Assembly (NCBI GenBank): GCA_020024515.1
Contig: JAHHTR010000013.1
Location: 1-31,423, forward strand
Direction of reading: 5' to 3'
From: Angelakisella sp.
Lineage (GTDB): Bacteria > Bacillota > Clostridia > Oscillospirales > Ruminococcaceae
DNA length: 31,423 nt
Shown here: one piece after another, positions 7,976 to 16,242 of the stretch
Position numbering within the stretch: position 1 is the first letter of the stretch
Layout: every line of letters starts with the position of its first letter
Made by a program: the position numbers and the translations under genes
Notes under the pieces: generated by a model
Database searches by the model: none
Told to the model about the DNA's origin: nothing
The model's input: only the letters and a program-made list of their open reading frames with translations

Positions 7976-9421
7976 TTACATATTTTCGAGTTGTTTAACA
8001 AGAATATCTTTCATAACAGCAGGGTTTCCTTGTCCTTTTGACGCTTTCATACATTGTCCTACCAAGAATCCCATAGCATTACTCTTTCCGCCTTTAAAGT
8101 CTGCTACAACTTTTTGATTATTTGCAAGTACTTCTAAAACGATTGCTTCCAACGCTGATGTATCACTGATTTGTGCAAGTCCTTTTTCCTTAACAACATC
8201 TTGTGGCTCTCTGTCACTGAAAATAATTTCTTCCAATACTGTCTTTGCAGCTGTGTTTGAAATTGTCTTATTTTCTATAAGCTCTATCATATTGCTAAGT
8301 TTCTTTGCTGTAAGACTCATATCAGCCACTGTCTTGTTTGTTTCATTGAGAATACGTGAAATATCACCCAAAATCCAGTTGCTTATATTCTTCGATTGAC
8401 ATTTTTTAAATTTTGCCACCTCCTCAAAGAAATCAGCCTTATCAATATTTTCAATATATAGGCTTGAATCATAGAAAGGCAATGCGTATTCTGTCATAAA
8501 TCTTTTAAGCTTATGGTTTGGAAGTTCGGGAACTTCATCTTTTAGCTGTGCAAGTCTTTCCTCATCAACTACTATTGTAAGCATATCAGGTTCTGGGAAG
8601 TAACGATAATCTTGCGCATCTTCTTTTGTTCGAAGTAATACACTTTCTCCTTTTACTGCGTCCCAACGACGTGTTTCTTGATTGATTGTACCACCGTTTT
8701 CAAGTATATCAATTTGACGTTTTGACTCATACTCGATTGCCGCAACAACATTTGTAAAACCGTTTACGTTCTTCATTTCGCAACGTGTACCAAATTTGTC
8801 GCTGCCTTCTGGGTGAACAGATACATTGACGTCACAACGAATAGAACCTTCTTGCATTTTACAGTCAGAAATATTTAAGTATTGAAGAATTGCACGAATT
8901 CCTTCTAAGTATGCTTTTGCCTCATTAGCTGAACGCATATCCGGTTCAGACACTATCTCAATAAGCGGAACACCTGCACGGTTAAAGTCTACTAAGCTCT
9001 TTCCGTCATATCCGTCCGCATGAATTAATTTACCTGCATCTTCTTCTATGTGTATACGTGTCACACCTATGCGTTTTGTATTACCTTGTTCGTCAATCAT
9101 TGCATCAAGATAACCGTTTTCGCAAAGTGGTATATCTGATTGTGATATTTGATAAGCTTTTGGCAAGTCAGGATAGTAATAATTCTTTCTATCCATTTTT
9201 GTCACTCTGTTTATTTTACAGTTTAGCGCATAACCCATTTTAACTGCATAATCAACTACACTTTCGTTTAGTGTTGGCAATGTCCCCGGCATACCCAAAC
9301 ATATAGGACAGCAGTTTGTATTAACTTCTGAGCCAAACTCATTTTTACAACCACAGTATATCTTTGTCTTTGTATTAAGCTCTGCGTGAACTTCAAGACC
9401 TATTACGGTTACGTATTTCAT
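7976..9421 (-). CDS. gatB: Asp/Glu-tRNA amidotransferase subunit B
   Basis: GatB is the kinase and tRNA-binding subunit of GatCAB, which turns Glu-tRNA(Gln) into Gln-tRNA(Gln), and Asp-tRNA(Asn) into Asn-tRNA(Asn) where needed. The N-terminal cradle shows GLEVHAELNTKTK with the metal-binding E10 and H12, a zinc site from C23, C25, C38 and C41, and LGMPGTLPTLN. MDRKNYYYPDLPKAYQISQ and the FNRAGVPLIEIVSEPD segment follow. The YqeY-like tail at 335-481 ends with FLVGQCMKASKGQGNP. Full length at 481 residues. A GGGAGG site precedes the ATG by 8-9 bases, and gatA ends 18 bases upstream. Confidence 0.97.
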   Translation of the reverse strand: MKYVTVIGLEVHAELNTKTKIYCGCKNEFGSEVNTNCCPICLGMPGTLPTLNESVVDYAVKMGYALNCKINRVTKMDRKNYYYPDLPKAYQISQSDIPLCENGYLDAMIDEQGNTKRIGVTRIHIEEDAGKLIHADGYDGKSLVDFNRAGVPLIEIVSEPDMRSANEAKAYLEGIRAILQYLNISDCKMQEGSIRCDVNVSVHPEGSDKFGTRCEMKNVNGFTNVVAAIEYESKRQIDILENGGTINQETRRWDAVKGESVLLRTKEDAQDYRYFPEPDMLTIVVDEERLAQLKDEVPELPNHKLKRFMTEYALPFYDSSLYIENIDKADFFEEVAKFKKCQSKNISNWILGDISRILNETNKTVADMSLTAKKLSNMIELIENKTISNTAAKTVLEEIIFSDREPQDVVKEKGLAQISDTSALEAIVLEVLANNQKVVADFKGGKSNAMGFLVGQCMKASKGQGNPAVMKDILVKQLENM

Positions 9422-9439
9422 TATTTTTACTTCCTCCCA

Positions 9440-10897
9440 TTACAAATTGGCAACTGTGCTAACTGTTCCCATTATATTTTCATAAGCAAAAGCTGTATTA
9501 AGTAATGTTTGTTCAGAGAACTTGGCACCTATTAACTGCATACCCACCGGCAAACCATTTACGTTTCCACATGGTATTGAAAGTGCAGGCAGTCCTGCAA
9601 TATTTACTGTTACTGTGCAAATATCACCTGCATACATCTTCATTGGGTCAGACACCTTATCACTTATCTTAAATGCTGTTGTAGGTGTTGTAGGTGTTGC
9701 CAATACATCACAAAGTTTAAATGCCTCTGTATATTCGGCACTGATTTTTTGTTGAAGAAGTTTTGCTTTGTTATAATGTGCATCATAAAAACCTGAACTT
9801 AATACAAATGAACCAAGCATTATTCTACGCTTAACTTCGTCACCAAAACCTTCGCTTCTTGTTTTTTCATACATATCGTTTAATCCGTCATAATTTTCTG
9901 CTCTGAAACCATACTTAACACCATCAAAACGTGCAAGGTTTGATGATGCCTCTGCCGATGAAAGAATATAGTAAGCTGAAAGTGCATAGTCTGTGCTTGG
10001 AAGTGATACATCTACAAGAGTTGCACCTTTTTTCTCCAATTCTTTTATAGCTGTCATAACACTTTCTTTTATTTGTGCGTCAACACCCTCACCGAAAAAT
10101 TCTTTTGGTAAACCTATTCTAAGTCCCTTTACATCTGCATTAAGCAGAGTGGCAAAATCAGGATACTCTCTTCTTGATGTTGTAGCGTCAAGTTTATCAG
10201 CACCACAAATAGTTGTATATAAATTTGCAACGTCTGTTACACTGCGTCCCATAGGTCCGATTTGGTCAAGCGAAGATGCGAAGGCCACAAGTCCATATCT
10301 TGATACACTTCCATAAGTAGGTTTTAAACCAATTACGCCTGTAAAGGCTGCCGGTTGACGGATAGAACCACCTGTATCTGAACCAAGTGACAAAGTAGCT
10401 TGTCCTGCCGCTACCGATGATGCTGAACCACCCGAAGAACCACCGGGAACATAATCAATATTACGTGGGTTATGTGTAACTTTTACTGCTGAATTTTCAC
10501 AAGAAGAACCCATAGCAAATTCGTCCATGTTAACTTTGCCCACAACTGTCATACCACTTTTTAGAACTCTTTCATAAACAGTTGCACTATATTGAGGTAC
10601 AAAGTTCATAAGCATTTTTGATGAACATGTTGTCTTTATTCCATTTGTGCAAATATTGTCTTTTACAGCTATTGGAATACCTGCAAGTTTTGATATTTCT
10701 TCACCATTTGCTATTTTTTCATCAACCAATTTTGCATTTTGCATAGCAAGTTCTTCTGTAATTGTTACAAAAGAACCTACTTTCTCTTCTGTTGCATTTA
10801 TTCTATCTATTGTGCTCTTAGCAATTTCTGTTGCGCTTACTTCTTTATTAACAAGTTTTTCGTGCAATTCAGATGCTGTATATTCATATAAATTCAT
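9440..10897 (-). CDS. gatA: Asp/Glu-tRNA amidotransferase subunit A (glutaminase)
   Basis: GatA hydrolyses glutamine and channels ammonia to GatB. It belongs to the amidase signature family, and all three residues of the Ser-cisSer-Lys triad are present: K80 in GIPIAVKDNI, S155 in GGSSGGSA and S179 in GSDTGGSIRQPA, counted from the ATG at 10900 (one less from the start chosen here). The C-terminus ends TLLNTAFAYENIM as in other GatA proteins. Two ATGs lie in tandem. The second (10897) sits 7 bases after AAAGGG, a better distance than the first. It follows gatC by 41 bases and leads into gatB, the usual gatCAB order. Confidence 0.97.
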   Translation of the reverse strand: MNLYEYTASELHEKLVNKEVSATEIAKSTIDRINATEEKVGSFVTITEELAMQNAKLVDEKIANGEEISKLAGIPIAVKDNICTNGIKTTCSSKMLMNFVPQYSATVYERVLKSGMTVVGKVNMDEFAMGSSCENSAVKVTHNPRNIDYVPGGSSGGSASSVAAGQATLSLGSDTGGSIRQPAAFTGVIGLKPTYGSVSRYGLVAFASSLDQIGPMGRSVTDVANLYTTICGADKLDATTSRREYPDFATLLNADVKGLRIGLPKEFFGEGVDAQIKESVMTAIKELEKKGATLVDVSLPSTDYALSAYYILSSAEASSNLARFDGVKYGFRAENYDGLNDMYEKTRSEGFGDEVKRRIMLGSFVLSSGFYDAHYNKAKLLQQKISAEYTEAFKLCDVLATPTTPTTAFKISDKVSDPMKMYAGDICTVTVNIAGLPALSIPCGNVNGLPVGMQLIGAKFSEQTLLNTAFAYENIMGTVSTVANL

Positions 10898-10941
10898 CAT
10901 TTTTCCCTTTCCCAGTAAAAATATTTATTGTTTTTGATATA

Positions 10942-11211
10942 TTATGATTCCATTGTTTTTGGAACAGCTACGCAACCTGCCAAAACTTCCGGAGCATTTG
11001 AAAGAAGTTTTTGTCTTTCCATAGATTCAATCACTTCATCTTTTCTTAGTTCCATTCTGTTATTTTCATCAACAAAAGGCTTACCTGATATATCAGGTAG
11101 ATTTTCTATCATATCAATCATATTTTCTATTTGTTTTTCAAATTTTTCCTTTTCGCTATCGCTTATGCTAAGTTTTGATAGATTAGCTATCTTTTCAATA
11201 TCAACTTTCAT
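10942..11211 (-). CDS. gatC: Asp/Glu-tRNA amidotransferase subunit C
   Basis: The small GatC subunit wraps around the GatA-GatB interface and stabilises the complex. The 89 residues match the family along their length: KIANLSKLSISDSEKEKF at the N-terminus, then an amphipathic MIDMIENLPDISG helix, and the C-terminal PEVLAGCVAVPKTMES, where family members usually have a P-x-VP-x-V/T tail. AAGGAG stands 7 bases before the ATG. It lies 32 bases downstream of ligA and starts the gatCAB block. Confidence 0.94.
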   Translation of the reverse strand: MKVDIEKIANLSKLSISDSEKEKFEKQIENMIDMIENLPDISGKPFVDENNRMELRKDEVIESMERQKLLSNAPEVLAGCVAVPKTMES

Positions 11212-11243
11212 TTATTTTCTCCTTTATCTATATAAAAATATAA

Positions 11244-13256
11244 TTATTTTAACATCTGTAAAAATTCTTCTTCTGTTATAACTTTTACACCCAGAGCATT
11301 TGCCTTGTCAAGTTTACTGCCTGCTTCTTCACCGGCAAGCACATAAGTTGTCTTTTTGGAAACAGATGAAGATGTTTTGCCACCATTTTTTTCAATAATA
11401 TCCGATGCGTCTTTTCGTGAAAGTGTCGGCAGTGTACCTGTGAGCACAAATGTCATACCTGCAAATAATTCGCTTGTGTTTTCTTCGGCACTACTTGTAT
11501 TAAGATTTTGTGCTATCAATTTATCACAAATTTCATTATTACTTGCATCATTAAAGTACTCCACTGTAAACTCTGCCATTACTTCACCAAAACCGTCAAT
11601 TTCCATTATCTGTTCTTTTGTCGCTGTACGGATACTATCCAGTGATTTAAACTTTTTGCTCAAAAGCTTAGCGGCTTTTTCACCAACTTCCCTAATACCA
11701 AATCCGTAAATCAAATTTGATAAATCTTTCTCTTTTGATTTATTTATTGCATTAATTATATTTTCGGCTTTTTTCTTTGCAAAACCCTCTAATTCAAGTA
11801 AATCTTCAAATGTCAGTGAATATATATCTGCAAAATTCTTGACTAATCCTTTTTCGGAAAGCTGTAAGCAAACCGCCTCACCCATACCCTCTATATCCAT
11901 AGCATTTCTACTGCAAAAATGAATAAGACTTCGGACACACTGAGCCGGACAAGCGGAATTTATACATCTGATTACAGATTGTTCTTCGTCCTTTACAAGT
12001 TTTGCCCCACAAGACGGACAAATATCAGGAAGTTTGTAACACTCGCCGTTTTGTATGTGTTGCGCCACTTTTACAACCTCGGGAATAATATCTCCCGCTT
12101 TTCGTACTACAATTATATCACCGATAGAAATATTTTTTTCATCAATGAAATCTTGATTGTGAAGTACTGCCCTACTTACTGTTGTACCTGCAAGCTGAAT
12201 TGGTTCGAAAATAGCTGTCGGTGTAATAGCACCTGTTCTACCGACTTGTACCGATATATCAAGTAGCTTCGTCTCTTTTTCTTCGGGTGGATATTTATAT
12301 GCAACTGCCCATTTTGGATATTTTGCAGTTGAACCAAGTTTTTCTCTGTCACTCAAACTATCAACTTTTACAACTGCACCGTCTATGCCAAAATTATAAT
12401 CTCCCCTGTTGTCACCTATTTTTTGTATCTCCTCGATAACTTTTTCTATATTGTCTGTAACAAAATATGAAGGAGAAACCGTAAAGCCTATTGATTTTAG
12501 ATAATCAAGACTTTGCTTATGACCTGTTATCTCTGTACCCTCTATCTGCTGAATATTAAACACAAAAATATCCAAATTTCTTTTTGCTGTTATCTTCGGA
12601 TTTTTTTGTCTTAGTGAACCTGCTGCCGCATTACGTGGATTTTTTGCCGGTTGTTCCTCATTTAATTCCTGTTCTTCAACCAATTTTTTAAAATTTATCG
12701 GCGACATATATACTTCACCACGTACCTCAACAAATGGTAGTGGTTCTTTTAATCTTAACGGGACTGTCTTTATTGTTCTTATGTTTTCCGTAACATCTTC
12801 ACCAACGAAACCATTACCACGAGTTGAACCTTGCACAAGCACACCGTCTTTGTAAACAAGCGACACAGACAAACCGTCAATTTTGGGTTCTACAATATAA
12901 AGTGGTTTCTCTACAACTTGTCTCACACGATTATTGAATTCACGCAACTCATCAAAAGAAAAAACATCTTGTAAAGATCCCATTTGCACAGTATGTTCTA
13001 CTTGTGCAAATGTATTTTGTGCAACACCTCCAACTCGTACAGTCGGCGAAGTATCGCTATAAAACATTGGATACTTTTCTTCTAAATCAATAAGTTTATG
13101 CAAAAGTGCATCATATTCATAGTCCTCTATTTCAGGAGCATCTTTATTGTAATATCTATCAGAGTGATATTCGATAACCTGACGAAGTTCTTCGATAACT
13201 TTGCCTATTTCTTCAACACTCAAATTATCTGTGTTTTTAAGTTGTATATCTTTCAT
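11244..13256 (-). CDS. ligA: NAD+-dependent DNA ligase
   Basis: The essential replicative ligase, sealing nicks with NAD+ as adenylate donor. At 670 residues it is full length. Domains in order: Ia with HSDRYYNKDAPEIEDYEYD (31-49), which binds the NMN half of NAD+; adenylation domain with catalytic K125 in VEPKIDGLSVS and FGIDGAVVKVDS (289-300); OB fold; a four-cysteine zinc finger (C413, C416, C431, C436); helix-hairpin-helix repeats including LEGFAKKKAENI and IDGFGEVMAEF; and a C-terminal BRCT domain containing FAGMTFVLTGTLPTLSRKDA. It is the first gene of the unit, 61 bases below a strong promoter and weakly preceded by AAAGGAA. PcrA, its frequent neighbour in Firmicutes, is not present here. 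Confidence 0.97.
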   Translation of the reverse strand: MKDIQLKNTDNLSVEEIGKVIEELRQVIEYHSDRYYNKDAPEIEDYEYDALLHKLIDLEEKYPMFYSDTSPTVRVGGVAQNTFAQVEHTVQMGSLQDVFSFDELREFNNRVRQVVEKPLYIVEPKIDGLSVSLVYKDGVLVQGSTRGNGFVGEDVTENIRTIKTVPLRLKEPLPFVEVRGEVYMSPINFKKLVEEQELNEEQPAKNPRNAAAGSLRQKNPKITAKRNLDIFVFNIQQIEGTEITGHKQSLDYLKSIGFTVSPSYFVTDNIEKVIEEIQKIGDNRGDYNFGIDGAVVKVDSLSDREKLGSTAKYPKWAVAYKYPPEEKETKLLDISVQVGRTGAITPTAIFEPIQLAGTTVSRAVLHNQDFIDEKNISIGDIIVVRKAGDIIPEVVKVAQHIQNGECYKLPDICPSCGAKLVKDEEQSVIRCINSACPAQCVRSLIHFCSRNAMDIEGMGEAVCLQLSEKGLVKNFADIYSLTFEDLLELEGFAKKKAENIINAINKSKEKDLSNLIYGFGIREVGEKAAKLLSKKFKSLDSIRTATKEQIMEIDGFGEVMAEFTVEYFNDASNNEICDKLIAQNLNTSSAEENTSELFAGMTFVLTGTLPTLSRKDASDIIEKNGGKTSSSVSKKTTYVLAGEEAGSKLDKANALGVKVITEEEFLQMLK

Positions 13257-13316
13257 TTACTTCATTCCTTTATTTATAAAATAGCAATTTCTTAAATTTG
13301 AAATACATACCATGTT

Positions 13317-13345
13317 ATTATACCAAAATAGCTTTAAATTTTCAA
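13317..13345 (-). promoter_or_regulatory. Sigma-A promoter of the ligA-gatCAB-rpiB-pncB unit
   Basis: Minus-strand TTGAAA (13340-13345) and TATAAT (13317-13322) are 17 bases apart. It has the same two boxes and spacing as the promoter at 5020-5048. No stronger minus-strand promoter was seen before the terminator at 5233-5267. Confidence 0.78.
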
Positions 13346-13381
13346 TGATTATCAAAAAAATAATCAAATAATTTTCTATTA

Positions 13382-13410
13382 TTGCATTTTTATGATATAT
13401 AATATAAAAT
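13382..13410 (+). promoter_or_regulatory. Candidate promoter of the rubrerythrin gene
   Basis: TTGCAT (13382-13387) and TAAAAT (13405-13410) are 17 bases apart on the plus strand, 55 bases before the start codon. A perfect TATAAT at 13398-13403 is an alternative -10 but lacks a good -35. No convincing PerR-type operator was seen. Confidence 0.42.
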
Positions 13411-13464
13411 ATAACTATAACATTTATTTGTTATAGAATTTTAATAAAAAGGAGTGTTATTGTT

Positions 13465-14004
13465 ATGAATTTAAAAGGTTCAAAAACAGAGGCAAATTTA
13501 ATGGCTGCATTTGCCGGAGAAAGTCAAGCCAGAAACAAATACACGTACTATGCATCAAAAGCAAAAAAAGATGGTTATGAGCAAATAGCGCAACTATTTA
13601 CAGAAACCGCAAATAACGAAAAAGAACACGCAAAAATATGGTTTAAGTTGCTACACAACGGCGAAATGCCATCTACAATAGAAAATCTGAAAGATGCCGC
13701 AAACGGAGAAAACTATGAATGGACAGAAATGTATGCCGAATTTGCAAAAGTTGCAAAAGAAGAAGGTTTTGACCATATAGCGTACCTTTTTGAAGGTGTT
13801 GCTAAAATTGAAAAAGCACATGAAGAAAGATACAGAAAACTTCTTGAAAACGTAGAAGGTGGACTTGTATTTTCTCGTGACGGTGATACTATTTGGGAAT
13901 GTTCAAATTGCGGACATATTCATATCGGAAAAACCGCTCCGCAAGTATGCCCTATTTGTGCTCACCCACAAGCTTATTTTAAAATCAAAGAAACAAATTA
14001 TTGA
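13465..14004 (+). CDS. rbr: Rubrerythrin
   Basis: A peroxide-reducing non-haem iron protein that protects anaerobes from hydrogen peroxide, using reduced rubredoxin or a similar electron donor. The N-terminal four-helix ferritin-like domain carries the diiron ligands in FAGESQARNKY (E19), NEKEHA (E52, H55) and IEKAHEER (E116, H119). The C-terminal rubredoxin-like domain binds one iron with C146-x2-C149 and C162-x2-C165. At 179 residues it is close to the usual 190. AAAGGAG lies 10 bases upstream of the ATG. The gene is divergent from ligA, has its own candidate promoter, and is closed by a strong terminator, so it is probably expressed alone. Confidence 0.96.
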   Translation: MNLKGSKTEANLMAAFAGESQARNKYTYYASKAKKDGYEQIAQLFTETANNEKEHAKIWFKLLHNGEMPSTIENLKDAANGENYEWTEMYAEFAKVAKEEGFDHIAYLFEGVAKIEKAHEERYRKLLENVEGGLVFSRDGDTIWECSNCGHIHIGKTAPQVCPICAHPQAYFKIKETNY

Positions 14005-14016
14005 TAATTAAAAATG

Positions 14017-14041
14017 GGGGCTACTCTTTTAGCCCCTTTTT
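14017..14041 (+). terminator. Rho-independent terminator after rubrerythrin
   Basis: GGGGCTA (14017-14023) pairs perfectly with TAGCCCC (14030-14036) around a 6-base loop, followed by TTTTT. It lies 12 bases after the rubrerythrin stop. Confidence 0.9.
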
Positions 14042-14074
14042 ATTCAAAAATTAAAGTAAAATAGGAAATAATAT

Positions 14075-14248
14075 ATGAGTGAAAACATTAAAACACACTA
14101 CACAGTTAAAGATATTATAGGCGACTATGCAATTTTAATAAGTGAAAGTGGTATTGAAAATCAAGTTGCTATATTCTTTTTGCCTGACCAAACAGATATA
14201 GGCACAAAGCTTGTATATGAAAATATGGAATATACAGTTATTAAATAA
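14075..14248 (+). CDS. Small DUF3006-like protein
   Basis: A 57-residue frame with an AGGAAA ribosome site about 9 bases before its ATG. The pattern VKDIIGDYAILISESG, then FFLPDQTDIGTKLVYEN, follows the DUF3006 layout as I know it (an I-x-G-x-YAVL strand, then LP and a G-x-x-L turn), a small soluble beta-rich domain of unknown role found mostly in Firmicutes. It follows the rubrerythrin terminator by 34 bases, so it needs read-through or its own promoter, and I saw no strong one. No cysteines or membrane segment are present. The family link was made by eye from a short sequence and is moderate; the presence of a real gene is more certain. Confidence 0.6.
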   Translation: MSENIKTHYTVKDIIGDYAILISESGIENQVAIFFLPDQTDIGTKLVYENMEYTVIK

Positions 14249-14276
14249 AAATAATTTTTATTTACAAAATTTTACA

Positions 14277-14310
14277 TACATACTGTACTTTTAAAAAAAT
14301 GTGATATAAT
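14277..14310 (+). promoter_or_regulatory. Extended -10 promoter of the HMA-type gene, with operator-like TACA-N3-TGTA
   Basis: TATAAT (14305-14310) is preceded by TGA, giving the extended -10 form, which needs little -35. Where a -35 would sit lies TACATACTGTA (14277-14287), an interrupted palindrome with the same halves as the CopY copper operator TACA-N2-TGTA but a 3-base centre. The promoter is likely; the operator role is speculative. Confidence 0.6.
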
Positions 14311-14351
14311 AGGCACACACAAAATATTTAAAATATAAAAGGAGAAATAAT

Positions 14352-14543
14352 ATGACCACATTATATGTAAAAGATATCCATTGCAAAAAATGCGTTGCAA
14401 GAATTGAAAATGCTCTTAATGAGGCAAATATAGACTTTATGATTAATTTTGATGAAAAGACAATAGAAGTTAGCGATGATATGGTAGAAAAAACAATCAG
14501 CGAACTTGATGACCTTGCTTTTACAGCTGAAATCAAAAAATAA
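14352..14543 (+). CDS. Small heavy-metal-associated (HMA) domain protein, CopZ-like
   Basis: A 63-residue single-domain protein of the ferredoxin-like HMA fold, likely a soluble metallochaperone for Cu(I) or a similar soft metal. It opens TTLYVKDIHCKKCVARIENAL, with the metal-binding pair C11-x2-C14 and the helix that follows. The usual GMTCxxC is altered to DIHCKKC. The rest keeps the family rhythm: FMINFDEKTIEVSDDMV, then ISELDDLAFTAEI, where CopZ has a phenylalanine or tyrosine. AAGGAG lies 8 bases before the ATG and an extended -10 promoter lies upstream. No copper ATPase or CsoR gene is adjacent, so the metal and partner are unknown. Confidence 0.8.
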   Translation: MTTLYVKDIHCKKCVARIENALNEANIDFMINFDEKTIEVSDDMVEKTISELDDLAFTAEIKK

Positions 14544-14550
14544 CATTATA

Positions 14551-14595
14551 AAAAAACGGTAGTGAAGAATTATAATCTTCTCTACCGTTTTTATT
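14551..14595. terminator. Bidirectional terminator between the HMA gene and the ribF-side operon
   Basis: AAAACGGTAG (14553-14562) pairs with CTACCGTTTT (14582-14591), and GAAGA pairs with TCTTC inside after a T-T mismatch. T-runs follow the stem on both strands. It therefore can end the plus-strand HMA transcript and the minus-strand operon, whose last gene stops at 14598. Confidence 0.88.
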
Positions 14596-14597
14596 TT

Positions 14598-15293
14598 TTA
14601 TTCTTTTTCAGGTGATGTAACAGGTTTAACTATCGGTTCAGCTTTTACCATTTCACCACTTGCATTCTTTGTATAAACGTCAGCATTATTTGATACGAAA
14701 AATTCGTCTAATCTATCGGGATATAGTGCTGCAATGTGATAGTAGAATACATCATCTATTATTTTTGAAGGGGCAAAACGTAAATCTTCTGCCAGTGTTT
14801 TCATATCCACATAACCCATATCAAATAAATAATCATTTGCATCATAAACATGTTTTATCTTCAATGGTTCACGATTTTCCGGAAGTATATTTTGATTATA
14901 TTTATCAAGTTTAGCAAGTTTTCCATCCTTATCCATTGAATAGACTTTTGCATTGCTGTCTACATAGTATGTATATGTCTTGTCAGGAGAACTTTCATCG
15001 TCTGTAAAATATGTTACATAATATCTTTTCCCATCAATCTCAATCGGCGCATCGGTTTCACGTACCGCAGATATTTCAGGTTTAAAATATGTCCAATAGC
15101 TATTTGATTCAAGATAATTTATTGCATCTAACGGACTTTTTATAGGTTCACCTTGCAACATAAATGTTGCAACAGCAACCACCGCTATTATCAAGATTAT
15201 AACAACAGCGACTATTAGCACCTTATATACCGTATAATCTTTTTTGTCTTCTAAGCCATTTATTTTCTTATTCTGCATTTCATATTTCTCCAT
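14598..15293 (-). CDS. Membrane-anchored protein with two similar extracytoplasmic repeats, unknown function
   Basis: I do not recognise the family. The 231 residues comprise a short charged cytoplasmic tail, one membrane segment (about 23-46, very rich in Ile, Val and Ala) and an outer domain made of what look like two copies of one unit. Copy 1 (about 57-128) begins AINYLESNSYW and ends YVDSNAKVYSMDKDGKL; copy 2 (about 152-217) begins ANDYLFDMGYV and ends FVSNNADVYTKNASGEM. The tail is Pro/Glu/Lys rich. It is the last gene of the rimP operon, 11 bases after ribF, where rpsO is often found in Firmicutes. The ATG at 15278 (GGAG 9 bases upstream) could be used instead of 15293. Confidence 0.75.
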   Translation of the reverse strand: MEKYEMQNKKINGLEDKKDYTVYKVLIVAVVIILIIAVVAVATFMLQGEPIKSPLDAINYLESNSYWTYFKPEISAVRETDAPIEIDGKRYYVTYFTDDESSPDKTYTYYVDSNAKVYSMDKDGKLAKLDKYNQNILPENREPLKIKHVYDANDYLFDMGYVDMKTLAEDLRFAPSKIIDDVFYYHIAALYPDRLDEFFVSNNADVYTKNASGEMVKAEPIVKPVTSPEKE

Positions 15294-15304
15294 TCAATAA
15301 TATA

Positions 15305-16225
15305 TCAATGATTACTTAACAGTATTTCTTTTGCCTGATTCACATCATTCGCTATTTGTAACTTTAACTCATCTATTGTATCAAATTTTTGCTCTTTCCG
15401 CAATAGTTTCTTAAAACTAATTTTAACATTTTTCTGATACAAATTCTCGTTAAAGTCCAAAATAAAAGTTTCACATGTTAAATCATCTGTATTAAATGTA
15501 GGTTTTACACCAACATTTGTCACACCAAAAAAATGCCCTTGTTCACATTCTACCTCTGTAAGATAAACTCCATATTGTAAAATTGTAAATTTTTCGGGAA
15601 ATTTTTGATTAATTGTAGGGAAATTAATTGTTCTGCCCACTTTTCTTCCTGTAATTATCGGCATTTTTATAGAAAATGGCTCTCCTAACATTTTTTCAGC
15701 TAACTCTACATCACCTTGTCGTATAGCTTCTCTTATCCTTGTAGAACTTACTGGCAAATTATCCAGAATTACGTCATCGACGGTAATTACTTCTATATCA
15801 AATTTCTTTGCGTATTCTCTCAAAAAATTCACATCAGCAATACCTTTTTTCCCAAAATGGTGGTTATTTCCGCAGATAAGCACTTTGGTATTTAATGACT
15901 TATACAAAACTTTTTCTATGTATTCTTCCGGTGATAAATCTTTAAAATCATTAAAATTCGGAGTTACAATTTGCTCAATTCCTATACTTTGAAATATATC
16001 ATATTTTTGTTGTTCAGTATGTATAAGTGTCAAATTTTGTTTTGATGTTGGAATTGTGTCCGTAATAGTAAAAGTAAAAACAGTGGGAACTAAATTCCTT
16101 TGTTTTGCAACTTCAACACATTTATTCAGTACTATACGGTGCCCTATATGTATCCCATCAAAAAAACCAAGCGCAACTGCTGCCGGATTGGTTCGCTCTA
16201 TTTTAATATCTTGTGATATTTTCAT
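15305..16225 (-). CDS. ribF: Bifunctional riboflavin kinase / FAD synthetase
   Basis: It phosphorylates riboflavin to FMN and adenylates FMN to FAD. The N-terminal nucleotidyltransferase domain has ALGFFDGIHIGHR (18-30, the HxGH-type motif), ICGNNHHFG (117-125) and SSTRIREAIRQGD (160-172). The C-terminal riboflavin kinase domain has GRKVGRTINFPTIN (193-206), TNVGVKPTFN and the ETFILDF strand. At 306 residues it is full length. The upstream GGGTGA is a weak ribosome site, and truB stops 17 bases before the ATG, so coupling is likely. The truB-ribF pair is the usual order; rpsO, often next, is absent. Confidence 0.95.
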   Translation of the reverse strand: MKISQDIKIERTNPAAVALGFFDGIHIGHRIVLNKCVEVAKQRNLVPTVFTFTITDTIPTSKQNLTLIHTEQQKYDIFQSIGIEQIVTPNFNDFKDLSPEEYIEKVLYKSLNTKVLICGNNHHFGKKGIADVNFLREYAKKFDIEVITVDDVILDNLPVSSTRIREAIRQGDVELAEKMLGEPFSIKMPIITGRKVGRTINFPTINQKFPEKFTILQYGVYLTEVECEQGHFFGVTNVGVKPTFNTDDLTCETFILDFNENLYQKNVKISFKKLLRKEQKFDTIDELKLQIANDVNQAKEILLSNH

Positions 16226-16242
16226 TAAAAATCAGTCACCCT

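Noticed and set aside
7924..8001. N-terminal extension of rpiB
   Set aside because: It overlaps gatB, is unlike any RpiB N-terminus, and the ribosome site points to 7923.
13425..13447. PerR-box-like sequence before rubrerythrin
   Set aside because: TTATAGAATTTTAAT matches the TTATAAT-N-ATTATAA consensus in the left half only; AT-rich DNA gives such matches freely.
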